NCBI GenBank assembly: GCA_035302865.1
Contig: DATGSF010000245.1
Location: 1 to 19,355, forward strand
Source: DATGSF01 sp035302865
Lineage (GTDB): Bacteria; Bacteroidota; Bacteroidia; Chitinophagales; Chitinophagaceae
Direction: 5' to 3'
Length of the DNA: 19,355 nt
In this document: positions 5,517 to 12,113 of the stretch, piece by piece
Position numbering within the stretch: position 1 is the stretch's first letter
Layout of the letters: every line of letters starts with the position of its first letter
Made by a program: the position numbers and the translations under genes
Notes under the pieces: model-generated
The model's input: the letters and a program-made list of their open reading frames with translations, nothing else
What the model was told of the DNA's origin: nothing
The model's database searches: none

Positions 5517-6218
5517 ATGAAAAACACAATGATTTTAAGTGCATTTGCATTGAGCCTTTTTTCTTTTTCTACGCTACAAGCACAAGAGAAAACTATTGAT
5601 TTAGAATTACAAATTGTAGATAATGAAGAGGAGGTATTCGTACCTTTTGGAGAGGAGTATACAGTATTAGTTAAACTAATTAATCATGGTCCTGATATTC
5701 TTGAAGAAGGTGATACCATTAGATTAAAAATGGTTGGAGGTTTTTCTAATCATGTTTTATACGAAACCGAAATACATGTAAATGAAGATTTTGAATTTCC
5801 TGTAATAACTACTTGGGCTTCGGAAGGGCAAACGGAAAATAGTACAAATGAATTTTGCTATGAATTATTAGAAAGTAATTCTTATGTAGATAATAATACT
5901 TCTAATAATTCAAGTTGTATAACAATTACCTTAGAAGGAAATCCTTTGTCTTTAAATGAACTAAATGCACATTCTAATTTAAAAATATATCCTAATCCCG
6001 TTAAGAATGAGATATTGCATTTTGAAAATCCTTGGACAACAAATGATATAAAAGTAACTGTTAGAGATATGCTAGGAAAGGAAATAAATGCATTTTCTCA
6101 ATTTATGTTACAAGGAGAAGTGGGTAAAATTAATACTTCTCAACTCAGTACTGGGGTTTATTTATTAGAATTACAAAATGATACTGAGCGCATTGTTGAA
6201 AAGTTTACGGTGGAGTAA
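5517..6218 (+). CDS. Secreted protein with CARDB-like domain and T9SS sorting domain
   Basis: The 233-residue product has a signal peptide, MKNTMILSAFALSLFSF, ending at LQAQ (20-23). Residues 27-140 form a beta-sandwich-like region resembling CARDB/DUF11 adhesion-type domains (VLVKLINHGPDILEEGDTI). Residues 153-233 are a type A C-terminal sorting domain: LKIYPNPV (155-162), VTVRDMLGKE, STGVYLLELQ (211-220) and the terminal EKFTVE. Such proteins cross the inner membrane by Sec and the outer membrane by the type IX system, where the tail is removed. The linker around 120-134 is Asn/Ser-rich with two cysteines (114, 134) in the sandwich. It follows the CxxC gene by 6 bases, and the pair may act together at the cell surface. 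The T9SS call is firm; the ligand is unknown. Confidence 0.88.
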   Translation: MKNTMILSAFALSLFSFSTLQAQEKTIDLELQIVDNEEEVFVPFGEEYTVLVKLINHGPDILEEGDTIRLKMVGGFSNHVLYETEIHVNEDFEFPVITTWASEGQTENSTNEFCYELLESNSYVDNNTSNNSSCITITLEGNPLSLNELNAHSNLKIYPNPVKNEILHFENPWTTNDIKVTVRDMLGKEINAFSQFMLQGEVGKINTSQLSTGVYLLELQNDTERIVEKFTVE

Positions 6219-6278
6219 ATTGTAATTTAAAGCTTATAAGAAGCTTGTCCGAAAAGTATAATGCTTTAGGAAGTTTTA

Positions 6279-6352
6279 TAGGTGTTTCTAAAATAAAAAT
6301 AATGAGATCTTTTTGAAAAGTTATACACACTTTCTTTATTTAGAGACACCTA
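6279..6352. mobile_element. MITE-like element, copy 2 (short form)
   Basis: ATAGGTGTTTCTAAAATAAA at the left matches the reverse complement of the right end with one substitution and one indel, and the boundaries are TA on both sides. At 74 bp it is a shortened relative of copy 1, sharing both ends and CTTTTTGAAAAG inside. It lies between convergent genes, where its long-looped hairpin could also help end transcription. Confidence 0.5.
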
Positions 6353-6375
6353 TTGTATAGACTAAGATTTTATTT

Positions 6376-6789
6376 TTAAGCTTTGAAGTCGGGATCATCC
6401 TGACATAATTCAATCAAAACCCCATTGCTAGACTTTGGATGTAAAAAACAAACTAATTGTCCATCAGCTCCTTTTTTAGGCACATCATTTAATAATTGAA
6501 AGCCAGCAGCAGCAAGCCGCTCCATTTCTTTATGAATATCTTGCGTTTTAAAGGCGATATGATGAATACCTTCACCATTTCTTTCTATAAATTTTGCTAT
6601 AGGGCTATCCTCTTTTGTAGAAGCTACCAATTCGATTTTATTCGGACCCGTTGCAAAAAATGCAGTTTGTACCCCTTCGCTTTCCACTTCTTCTATTTTA
6701 TAACAATTTGTATTTAATAATTGCTCAAATAGCGAAATAGAAGCATTTAAATCTTTTACAGCAATTCCAATATGTTCGATTTTTTCCAT
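6376..6789 (-). CDS. mce: Methylmalonyl-CoA epimerase
   Basis: Interconverts (S)- and (R)-methylmalonyl-CoA between propionyl-CoA carboxylase and methylmalonyl-CoA mutase. With the start at 6789 the product has 137 residues, the family norm, beginning MEKIEHIGIAVKDL. The frame is open up to an ATG at 6841-6843, but that ATG overlaps the gene's own -7 box and would add a non-homologous 18-residue tail. VOC/glyoxalase-fold metal ligands, aligned by eye to the P. shermanii enzyme, are His6, Glu53 (Gln in that enzyme), His76 or His77 in GIHHIAF, and Glu127 in GVLIELCQ. GADGQLVCFLHPKSSNGVLIEL is characteristic. Transcribed alone from a divergent promoter; the mutase and carboxylase are not nearby. 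Confidence 0.93.
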   Translation of the reverse strand: MEKIEHIGIAVKDLNASISLFEQLLNTNCYKIEEVESEGVQTAFFATGPNKIELVASTKEDSPIAKFIERNGEGIHHIAFKTQDIHKEMERLAAAGFQLLNDVPKKGADGQLVCFLHPKSSNGVLIELCQDDPDFKA

Positions 6790-6840
6790 TTTATAAGTTT
6801 TATAAATTAAGCTATTGGTTTTTACCATACTTAATATGTT

Positions 6841-6871
6841 CAAAATTAGAACATTCCTTGTAATTTTGCAA
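6841..6871 (-). promoter_or_regulatory. Promoter of methylmalonyl-CoA epimerase
   Basis: On the minus strand, TTG (6871-6869), 20 bases, then TAATTTTG (6848-6841), a full match to the Bacteroidota promoter. The start site would be near 6835, leaving a leader of about 45 bases to the ATG at 6789. It overlaps the opposing promoter. Confidence 0.6.
6861..6868 (+). promoter_or_regulatory. -7 element of the cysteine desulfurase operon
   Basis: TAATTTTG, an exact TAnnTTTG, 26 bases before the TTG start codon. It is the mirror image of the minus-strand box 12 bases to the left (CAAAATTA at 6841-6848). A good -33 TTG is not seen, so this promoter may be the weaker or an activated one. Confidence 0.5.
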
Positions 6872-6894
6872 TTCTATCAATCAATAAATATATT

Positions 6895-8013
6895 TTGATT
6901 TACTTAGATCATTCTGCAACTACACCCTTGGCAGAAGAAGCATTAAATGCTATGATACCTTATTTTAGAACGCATTATGCTAATGCTTCTTCTCGTATTT
7001 ACCCTTCTGGCCGACATGTTAGTAGGGTATTAGATATGCATATGCAAGCCTTGGCAAATATTTTAAAAGTTGAGAAAGGGGAATTGCATATTACTTCAGG
7101 AGCGACACAATCTTGTAATTGGGCATTGCGTGGATTATGGAAGAATTATAGTAAGTCAGGCAAAAAGAAAATTATGCTTAGTAAAATAGAGCATAATGCT
7201 GTTTTGAAAACGGCTTTATATTTAGAAAAAGAGCATGGAGCTGAACTTGTATGGATTCCTATCAAAAAATCAGGTGTTATTGATATTGATTTTGTTTATG
7301 ATAATTTAAATGAAGAGTTTCTGTGTATTGCTTTAATGGCTGCTAACAATATTACAGGAGTAAAACAGCCTATTAAAGAAGTAGGGGAAATTGCAAAAGA
7401 GAAAAATGTGTTTTTCTTTTGTGATGCAACTCAAATTATGGCTTCAGAGCACTTTTCACCAAATGATATTGCTGCGGATTTGGTAGCAGCAAGTGCTCAT
7501 AAGTTTTATGGTCCTAAGGGCATTGGCTTTTTATATGTTAGAAGAAAAATGCCCAGAGTTAATCTCCCTGTTTGGGAACACGGAGGTGGAGATAACAAAA
7601 TAGCTGGAACTGAAAATGTTGCTGCTATAATAGGAATGGTAAAAGCTCTAGAATGGTGTAGAAAACAAGATTGGCATTCAGTAAGTAATTTGCGAAACAA
7701 AATGGAAGAAAATTTTAAGGATTGGGGAGCTATAATTATTGGAGAAGAAGAACAAAGGATTAAAAATGTGAGTAATATAGTTCTGCCCAAGCTGAATGCT
7801 AGAGCCTTACAACAAAATTTACAGGATTATATCGCTTTTTCAACTGCTTCTGCTTGTTCTTCACAATCTACTAAACCTAGTTATGTTTTAGAAGCAATGA
7901 ATTTGCCTGAAGAATACCTGTTAGGCTCTTTTAGGTTGAGTTGGGGTTTGACAAATACTGAGGAAGAATTAAATAAATGTGTAACTTTGTTTGAAGAAGC
8001 AATAAAATCTTAA
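6895..8013 (+). CDS. Cysteine desulfurase, NifS/IscS-like (class V aminotransferase fold)
   Basis: A PLP enzyme that removes sulfur from cysteine and passes it as persulfide to iron-sulfur or thio-modification pathways. The 372 residues include MIYLDHSATTPL at the N-terminus, His100 (ring-stacking, in KIEHNAVL), Asp177 (FFCDATQ), the PLP lysine Lys203 in SAHKFYGPKG, Arg347 in FRLSWG, and the active-site Cys321 in STASACSSQSTKPSYVL. The region around that cysteine lines up with IscS/NifS without a gap, placing it in group I rather than with SufS. Translation seems to start at TTG: no ATG or GTG lies in frame between the promoter and the conserved IYLDHSATT segment. The IscA-like gene follows after 7 bases, forming a two-gene sulfur-donor/carrier operon without a scaffold gene. 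Physiological acceptor uncertain. Confidence 0.93.
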   Translation: MIYLDHSATTPLAEEALNAMIPYFRTHYANASSRIYPSGRHVSRVLDMHMQALANILKVEKGELHITSGATQSCNWALRGLWKNYSKSGKKKIMLSKIEHNAVLKTALYLEKEHGAELVWIPIKKSGVIDIDFVYDNLNEEFLCIALMAANNITGVKQPIKEVGEIAKEKNVFFFCDATQIMASEHFSPNDIAADLVAASAHKFYGPKGIGFLYVRRKMPRVNLPVWEHGGGDNKIAGTENVAAIIGMVKALEWCRKQDWHSVSNLRNKMEENFKDWGAIIIGEEEQRIKNVSNIVLPKLNARALQQNLQDYIAFSTASACSSQSTKPSYVLEAMNLPEEYLLGSFRLSWGLTNTEEELNKCVTLFEEAIKS

Positions 8014-8020
8014 TAAAAAT

Positions 8021-8347
8021 ATGATTTATATATCAGAAAAAGCAAAAGTAAGAGTCTTAGAAATTCAAAAGGAAATGGACCTTGGTGAAAATTTCTTTGT
8101 GCGCGTTTCTGTAGTGGGAGGTGGATGTTCTGGATTGTCTTATAAATTAGATTTTGATAATGAAAGTCAAGACGGTGATCAAATTTTTGAAGATAAAGGT
8201 GTGAAATTAGTAACAGATATTAAAAGTTTTTTATATTTAGCGGATACTGTTTTGGATTATTCAGATGGTTTAGAAGGAAAGGGATTCCATTTTGTGAACC
8301 CTAATGCTAGTAGGAGTTGTGCTTGTGGTGAAAGCTTTGCGGTATAA
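8021..8347 (+). CDS. IscA/SufA/ErpA-type iron-sulfur cluster carrier
   Basis: An A-type carrier that receives Fe-S clusters or iron and delivers them to apo-proteins. The 108 residues match the family length, and the three ligand cysteines are present: Cys36 in GGGCSGLSYKLDF, and Cys100 and Cys102 in the C-terminal SCACGESF. It starts 7 bases after the cysteine desulfurase stop and is surely cotranscribed with it. The family is certain; whether it is the IscA, SufA or ErpA equivalent cannot be told from sequence alone. Confidence 0.95.
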   Translation: MIYISEKAKVRVLEIQKEMDLGENFFVRVSVVGGGCSGLSYKLDFDNESQDGDQIFEDKGVKLVTDIKSFLYLADTVLDYSDGLEGKGFHFVNPNASRSCACGESFAV

Positions 8348-8373
8348 TAAATTTTCTTTTATTTTAAATTAAA

Positions 8374-8396
8374 AAAGTAATCCTACTTTATTATTT
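8374..8396 (+). terminator. Weak hairpin after the Fe-S operon
   Basis: AAAGTA (8374-8379) and TACTTT (8384-8389) around an ATCC loop, then ATTATTT. The stem is only six AT-rich pairs, so it would be a poor terminator. Confidence 0.3.
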
Positions 8397-8408
8397 GTAA
8401 TAAATGAT

Positions 8409-8416
8409 TAAATTTG
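8409..8416 (+). promoter_or_regulatory. -7 element upstream of ctaB
   Basis: TAAATTTG matches TAnnTTTG 31 bases before the ctaB ATG. The expected -33 site holds only a weak CTTTA. It suggests that the oxidase cluster is transcribed separately from the Fe-S pair. Confidence 0.45.
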
Positions 8417-8447
8417 CTTTTCCTTGAATTAATAGCAAAATTGAATT

Positions 8448-9353
8448 ATGGGTCTGGTGCAAAATGAAGAGGCTTCAATAACTACAGGTTTTTCTATAAA
8501 AGATAAACTTAAAGACTACGGACAACTTATGAAACCTAATTTAAGTTTTATGGTTGTTTTTTCTAGTGTCATGGGTTATTTATTGGCCCCTAATACTCCT
8601 TTTATTTGGTGGAATATAATATTAGTATTTCTCGGTGGATTGTTAGTAACTAATGCCGCTAATATTATTAATCAGATTATAGAGCGCGAAAGTGATAAAT
8701 TCATGAAGCGAACTAAGACTAGACCACTTCCTGACGCAAGAATGCAAACTACAGAAGCTTGGATTCTATGCGTAATTTCTGCAACTTTAGGAATTCTTAT
8801 TTTAGGTTTAAATTTTAACTGGTTAGCAGCAATATTAAGCCTAGTTTCCATGTTACTTTATGGGTTCTTCTATACACCCATGAAAAAGATACATTCCATA
8901 GCAGTTTTTATAGGAGCCATTCCAGGTGCTCTGCCTCCTTTGATTGGATGGGTAGCCGCGACTGGAAGTATTGATATGGGCGGGGTAATTTTATTTTTAA
9001 TTCAATTTTTTTGGCAATTCCCGCATTTTTGGGCTATCGCTTGGGTGGGAGATGAAGATTATAAAAAAGCGGGTATTCGGCTTTTGCCAAGTAAAAAAGG
9101 TAAAACTCCTTTTACTGGGCTTATGTGTATTTTTTATTCTTTACCTCTTATTCCATTAGCTTTATTACCCGAAGAGTTAGGAATTAGTGGAAAAATAGCA
9201 ACTTATACAGCAATAATACTTGCTTTGTTTTATATACTTGCATCTTTTAATTTTTATAGGAAAAACGATAGAAAGTCTGCAAAACAATTAATGTATACAT
9301 CCTTTATCTATTTGCCGGTTGTATTATTAGTATTTTTAATAGATAAGATATAA
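8448..9353 (+). CDS. ctaB: Protoheme IX farnesyltransferase (heme O synthase)
   Basis: An integral membrane UbiA-family prenyltransferase that farnesylates heme b to heme O, the precursor of heme A for the aa3/caa3 oxidase. The 301 residues contain the first polyprenyl/Mg motif at 75-95 (NQIIERESDKFMKRTKTRPLP), in the Bacteroidota form with Glu in place of the first Asp, and the second at 201-214 (GDEDYKKAGIRLLP). Hydrophobic segments fit about seven to nine helices (for example 32-52, 54-74, 103-120, 125-142, 150-172, 178-200). The start follows a -7 promoter box. The next gene begins 6 bases after its stop, so ctaB leads the oxidase operon here. Heme A synthase is not in the window. Confidence 0.95.
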   Translation: MGLVQNEEASITTGFSIKDKLKDYGQLMKPNLSFMVVFSSVMGYLLAPNTPFIWWNIILVFLGGLLVTNAANIINQIIERESDKFMKRTKTRPLPDARMQTTEAWILCVISATLGILILGLNFNWLAAILSLVSMLLYGFFYTPMKKIHSIAVFIGAIPGALPPLIGWVAATGSIDMGGVILFLIQFFWQFPHFWAIAWVGDEDYKKAGIRLLPSKKGKTPFTGLMCIFYSLPLIPLALLPEELGISGKIATYTAIILALFYILASFNFYRKNDRKSAKQLMYTSFIYLPVVLLVFLIDKI

Positions 9354-9359
9354 ATTAGT

Positions 9360-9941
9360 ATGGACTCATCAACGACAATGGAAAATAAACAAAAAATTAG
9401 GAAAAAAACACATCCGAAGAAATTTGGAATGTGGATAGCAATAGGTAGTATATTAATGATGTTTGCTGGCTTTACCTCAGCTTATATTGTACGAAGATCT
9501 CAAGGAAATTGGCTAAAGTTTGATTTGCCTATTCATTTTTATATATCGACAGTATTAGTTCTATTAAGTAGCTTGACTATTTGGTGGGCTGCAAAGGCAT
9601 ACAAGAAAAAATCCATGTATCAAACTAGTTTAGCTATAACTGCTGTATTGGGAATTCTATTTGCTGTATTCCAATATTTGGGTTTTTCAAAGATTTTTGA
9701 ACAAATTACTTGGAATAATAATGTATCGTTGCAATATTTACTTGTAATTATTGCAGTGCATGCAATTCATATTCTGGGAGGAGTAATAGCCTTAATCGTT
9801 ATGAGCTTAAAAACGATAGGAATGAATATGGATTATGACCCTAAAAAAGAAAATGTAAACCTAACAATTATGTCAACATATTGGCATTTTGTCGGAATAT
9901 TATGGATATATCTATTTATTTTCTTTATTTTAAACCCTTAG
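9360..9941 (+). CDS. Cytochrome c oxidase subunit III, short paralogue
   Basis: A heme-copper oxidase subunit III family membrane protein of 193 residues with five helices (about 23-44, 59-79, 89-110, 124-149, 175-191), that is, lacking the first two of the seven-helix form. Family marks are AVHAIHILGGVIAL (132-145) and TYWHFVGILWIYLF (173-186). The cytoplasmic start is lysine-rich. It lies 6 bases after ctaB. Bacteroidota oxidase clusters commonly carry this short subunit III followed by a longer one, as here. It supports the stability of subunit I and proton uptake rather than binding metals. Family assignment is strong; the division of labour with the next gene is unknown. Confidence 0.88.
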   Translation: MDSSTTMENKQKIRKKTHPKKFGMWIAIGSILMMFAGFTSAYIVRRSQGNWLKFDLPIHFYISTVLVLLSSLTIWWAAKAYKKKSMYQTSLAITAVLGILFAVFQYLGFSKIFEQITWNNNVSLQYLLVIIAVHAIHILGGVIALIVMSLKTIGMNMDYDPKKENVNLTIMSTYWHFVGILWIYLFIFFILNP

Positions 9942-10027
9942 AATCAATAAGATATAAAATATGTCATAATTAAGTAAAAAATAATTATGCTTACTCTTTT
10001 AAAAGTTAACAACATATATTAACTTGC

Positions 10028-10050
10028 GGCTAAAATAGCCTTTTATTTTT
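10028..10050 (+). terminator. Short intrinsic hairpin between the two subunit III genes
   Basis: GGCTA (10028-10032), AAA loop, TAGCC (10036-10040), followed by TTTTATTTTT. Five pairs with three G-C is short for a strong terminator. It could cause partial termination between the first and second subunit III gene. Confidence 0.5.
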
Positions 10051-10068
10051 AAAATTATAAGTGATAAC

Positions 10069-10818
10069 ATGGTACAAGTTGACACAACGATTGATCATTC
10101 AAATAACGAAAAATGGGTAGGTGGACGCTCCCCATTCAATGTGGCTTATGGAAAAATCATGATATGGTTTTTCCTAGTTTCGGATGCTTTTACATTCGGA
10201 GCCTTTCTAATTAGTTTAGGAACTAAAAGATTTTTTAGTGATTTTTGGCCAGACCCCGATTATGTATTTAACTCTTCTCCCTTGACTGGAGACGCGAATT
10301 TGCCACTACTCTTTGTTAGTATAATGACTTTTATACTAATTCTTAGTTCGGTAACTATGGTTTTAGCTGTTCATAGTGGAAGAAGAAATGATCACAAAGG
10401 TGTGGTAAGATGGCTTCTATTGACTATCTTAGGAGGTGCAACATTCTTGTCTTGTCAAGTTTGGGAGTGGGTGCATTTACACGAAGCTGGAGCTTGGTGG
10501 GGAAGCTTTACAAACCCTGATGTGGTAACAAAGGAGTCGCTTAGAGCCTTTTTTAATCCAACAGATTTTGAAGCAATGACCTTGGCACAAGGAATGGAGG
10601 CAGCAACTAGTTTCTTTAATTACTTCTTTACCATTACAGGCTTTCATGGTTTGCACGTTACAGTAGGTATGATTTTATTAATAACTGCCTTTGTAAATAC
10701 TAACAATGGAACTTATGCACGTAGAGGGCATTATGAAATGGTTGAAAAAGTAGGACTGTATTGGCACTTTGTTGACTTAGTTTGGGTATTTGTATTTACC
10801 TTCTACTACTTAGTATAA
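10069..10818 (+). CDS. Cytochrome c oxidase subunit III
   Basis: The longer subunit III, 249 residues, in the cytoplasmic membrane. An N-terminal segment of about 28 polar residues precedes the helices. Family motifs are SDAFTFGAF (38-46), where Asp39 stands where classical subunit III has Glu in SEVMFF; GFHGLHVTVGM (191-201); and YWHFVDLVWVFVF (231-243). A loop between helices (143-175) contains an acidic Pro-rich insertion typical of Bacteroidota versions. It is separated from the short paralogue by 127 bases with a hairpin, and followed 53 bases later by subunit IV. A typical Bacteroidota oxidase cluster member; confidence in the family is high. Confidence 0.95.
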   Translation: MVQVDTTIDHSNNEKWVGGRSPFNVAYGKIMIWFFLVSDAFTFGAFLISLGTKRFFSDFWPDPDYVFNSSPLTGDANLPLLFVSIMTFILILSSVTMVLAVHSGRRNDHKGVVRWLLLTILGGATFLSCQVWEWVHLHEAGAWWGSFTNPDVVTKESLRAFFNPTDFEAMTLAQGMEAATSFFNYFFTITGFHGLHVTVGMILLITAFVNTNNGTYARRGHYEMVEKVGLYWHFVDLVWVFVFTFYYLV

Positions 10819-10871
10819 CAGCACATACAAGCCGAAAGATAATTATTTTTTAATATTTTAATGCTAATAAT

Positions 10872-11330
10872 ATGGCACATCATAATCAAGAAGAAACACA
10901 ATTAAGTTTATACGAAGGAGATCAATCCGCATTATATTCTCGTGAATTTAATGAACATAGATATGAAGATGTAAAATCTGAAGATAGTAAAAAAGCAATT
11001 CGCAATATTTGGAAAATAACCTTATGGTTAGCTATTATAACGCTTTTGGAAATAGGTCAAGGTTTATGGAATTATGCTGGTAGTCCAATACCGCATTATT
11101 TATCAGTGACTTTATTTGTTGTTATGACATTAATCAAAGCATATTTAATTATTAAAATATTTATGCATTTGGGGGATGAGAAAAAACCATTTGTTTATGC
11201 TATTGCTTTACCAATGATTTTCTTTATTTGGTTTATTATTGGTTTATTAGCAGATGGGGATTTTTGGTTGAAAATGAATAAAACGCGTGGTAATTCTTTA
11301 CCTTTAGTAGAACAGCAGGATGTAAAGTAA
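10872..11330 (+). CDS. Prokaryotic cytochrome c oxidase subunit IV
   Basis: A small membrane subunit of caa3/aa3-type oxidase (COX4_pro-like), 152 residues. A polar N-terminus of about 45 residues with a His/Glu-rich start (MAHHNQEETQ) precedes three helices at about 47-66, 75-98 and 106-127. MTLIKAYLIIKIFMHLGDEKK (85-105) is the recognisable signature, and GLLADGDFW follows the last helix. Position after subunit III agrees with the assignment. The subunit aids assembly and stability and carries no cofactor. Confidence 0.88.
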   Translation: MAHHNQEETQLSLYEGDQSALYSREFNEHRYEDVKSEDSKKAIRNIWKITLWLAIITLLEIGQGLWNYAGSPIPHYLSVTLFVVMTLIKAYLIIKIFMHLGDEKKPFVYAIALPMIFFIWFIIGLLADGDFWLKMNKTRGNSLPLVEQQDVK

Positions 11331-11361
11331 TTAGTTTTATTTAAAGAATATTAAAAGTAAG

Positions 11362-11395
11362 TTTGCGTTATTTGTGCACATCTTCCCTATCTTTG
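11362..11395 (+). promoter_or_regulatory. Promoter upstream of the SCO gene
   Basis: TTTG (11362-11365), 22 bases, then TATCTTTG (11388-11395), an exact -7 box, 22 bases before the ATG. The spacing is slightly longer than ideal. It would give the assembly factors and the RNA-modification genes their own start. Confidence 0.5.
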
Positions 11396-11417
11396 TGACA
11401 ATTTATAACTTACTGCA

Positions 11418-12113
11418 ATGGTTCAAAAAAAGAAAAAAGGAAAAAACTTTATTATAGGGTTAACGATAGCTGCTGTGCTACCGTTAACCTTATATTTTAT
11501 AATGCGATTGGTTTCAGATGGCTCACTTATTATTCCAGACACCTATCATTATGAAGAAATCATACCTATTACTACCGACGATGGTAATATTGAATATGAT
11601 ACAATATTTCACAAAATTGATAATATTCAGCTTACCAATCAATTAGGTAGAGAAGTAAATTTAAACCAACAATTAAAGAGCAAAATTTGGGTATTGAGCT
11701 TTTTTCATACAAATTGTGCAATTTGTGACGAAACGACTGAACTGGTAAATAAGGTGCAAAAATCCTTCATACATAAAAATCCAGACTTGGTTCATTTTAT
11801 TTCTTTCGCAGAAGAAGGGGATAGTATTGATGATATTGAGACTATAAGAGAATATGGAGATAAATTTAAAGCTGATCATGATAGATGGTGGTTCTTAACT
11901 GGTGAAAGAGAAGAAATAAGTAGAATTGCTGTAGAAGAATTAGGAATTGATACTTCAAAAAAAATAAAAAATCATAATCATATTCATCAAATCGTACTTG
12001 TTGATACATTTAGAAATATCAGGGGTTATTATAATGGTCAAGAATTAGTGGAAGGAAAAAATATTTCTGACGATATTGTTATTTTAAATATGGAAAAAAG
12101 AAAAAATAAATGA
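11418..12113 (+). CDS. SCO1/SenC-family copper chaperone, variant CxxC
   Basis: A membrane-anchored thioredoxin-fold protein that delivers copper to, or reduces, the CuA site of oxidase subunit II. The 231 residues begin with a lysine-rich segment and one helix (about 11-30); the rest faces the periplasm. The metal/redox motif reads FFHTNCAICDE, with Cys100 and Cys103, one residue shorter than the usual CPxxCP (CxxxC). The SCO histidine aligns with His188 in HIHQIVLVD, within an alternating HNHIH run (186-190). WWFLTGEREEI and IRGYYNG are typical of SCO proteins from Bacteroidota oxidase clusters. The next gene overlaps its stop by 4 bases (ATGA). Family confident; the shortened motif could mean a more thioredoxin-like activity. 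Confidence 0.88.
   Translation: MVQKKKKGKNFIIGLTIAAVLPLTLYFIMRLVSDGSLIIPDTYHYEEIIPITTDDGNIEYDTIFHKIDNIQLTNQLGREVNLNQQLKSKIWVLSFFHTNCAICDETTELVNKVQKSFIHKNPDLVHFISFAEEGDSIDDIETIREYGDKFKADHDRWWFLTGEREEISRIAVEELGIDTSKKIKNHNHIHQIVLVDTFRNIRGYYNGQELVEGKNISDDIVILNMEKRKNK

Noticed and set aside
6790..6843. Longer N-terminus for methylmalonyl-CoA epimerase
   Set aside because: The upstream ATG overlaps the gene's own -7 promoter box, and the extra 18 residues do not belong to the family.
11536..11546. GACACCTA inside the SCO gene, resembling the MITE-like end
   Set aside because: Only about 9 bases match, within a conserved-frame coding sequence, with no second end nearby.
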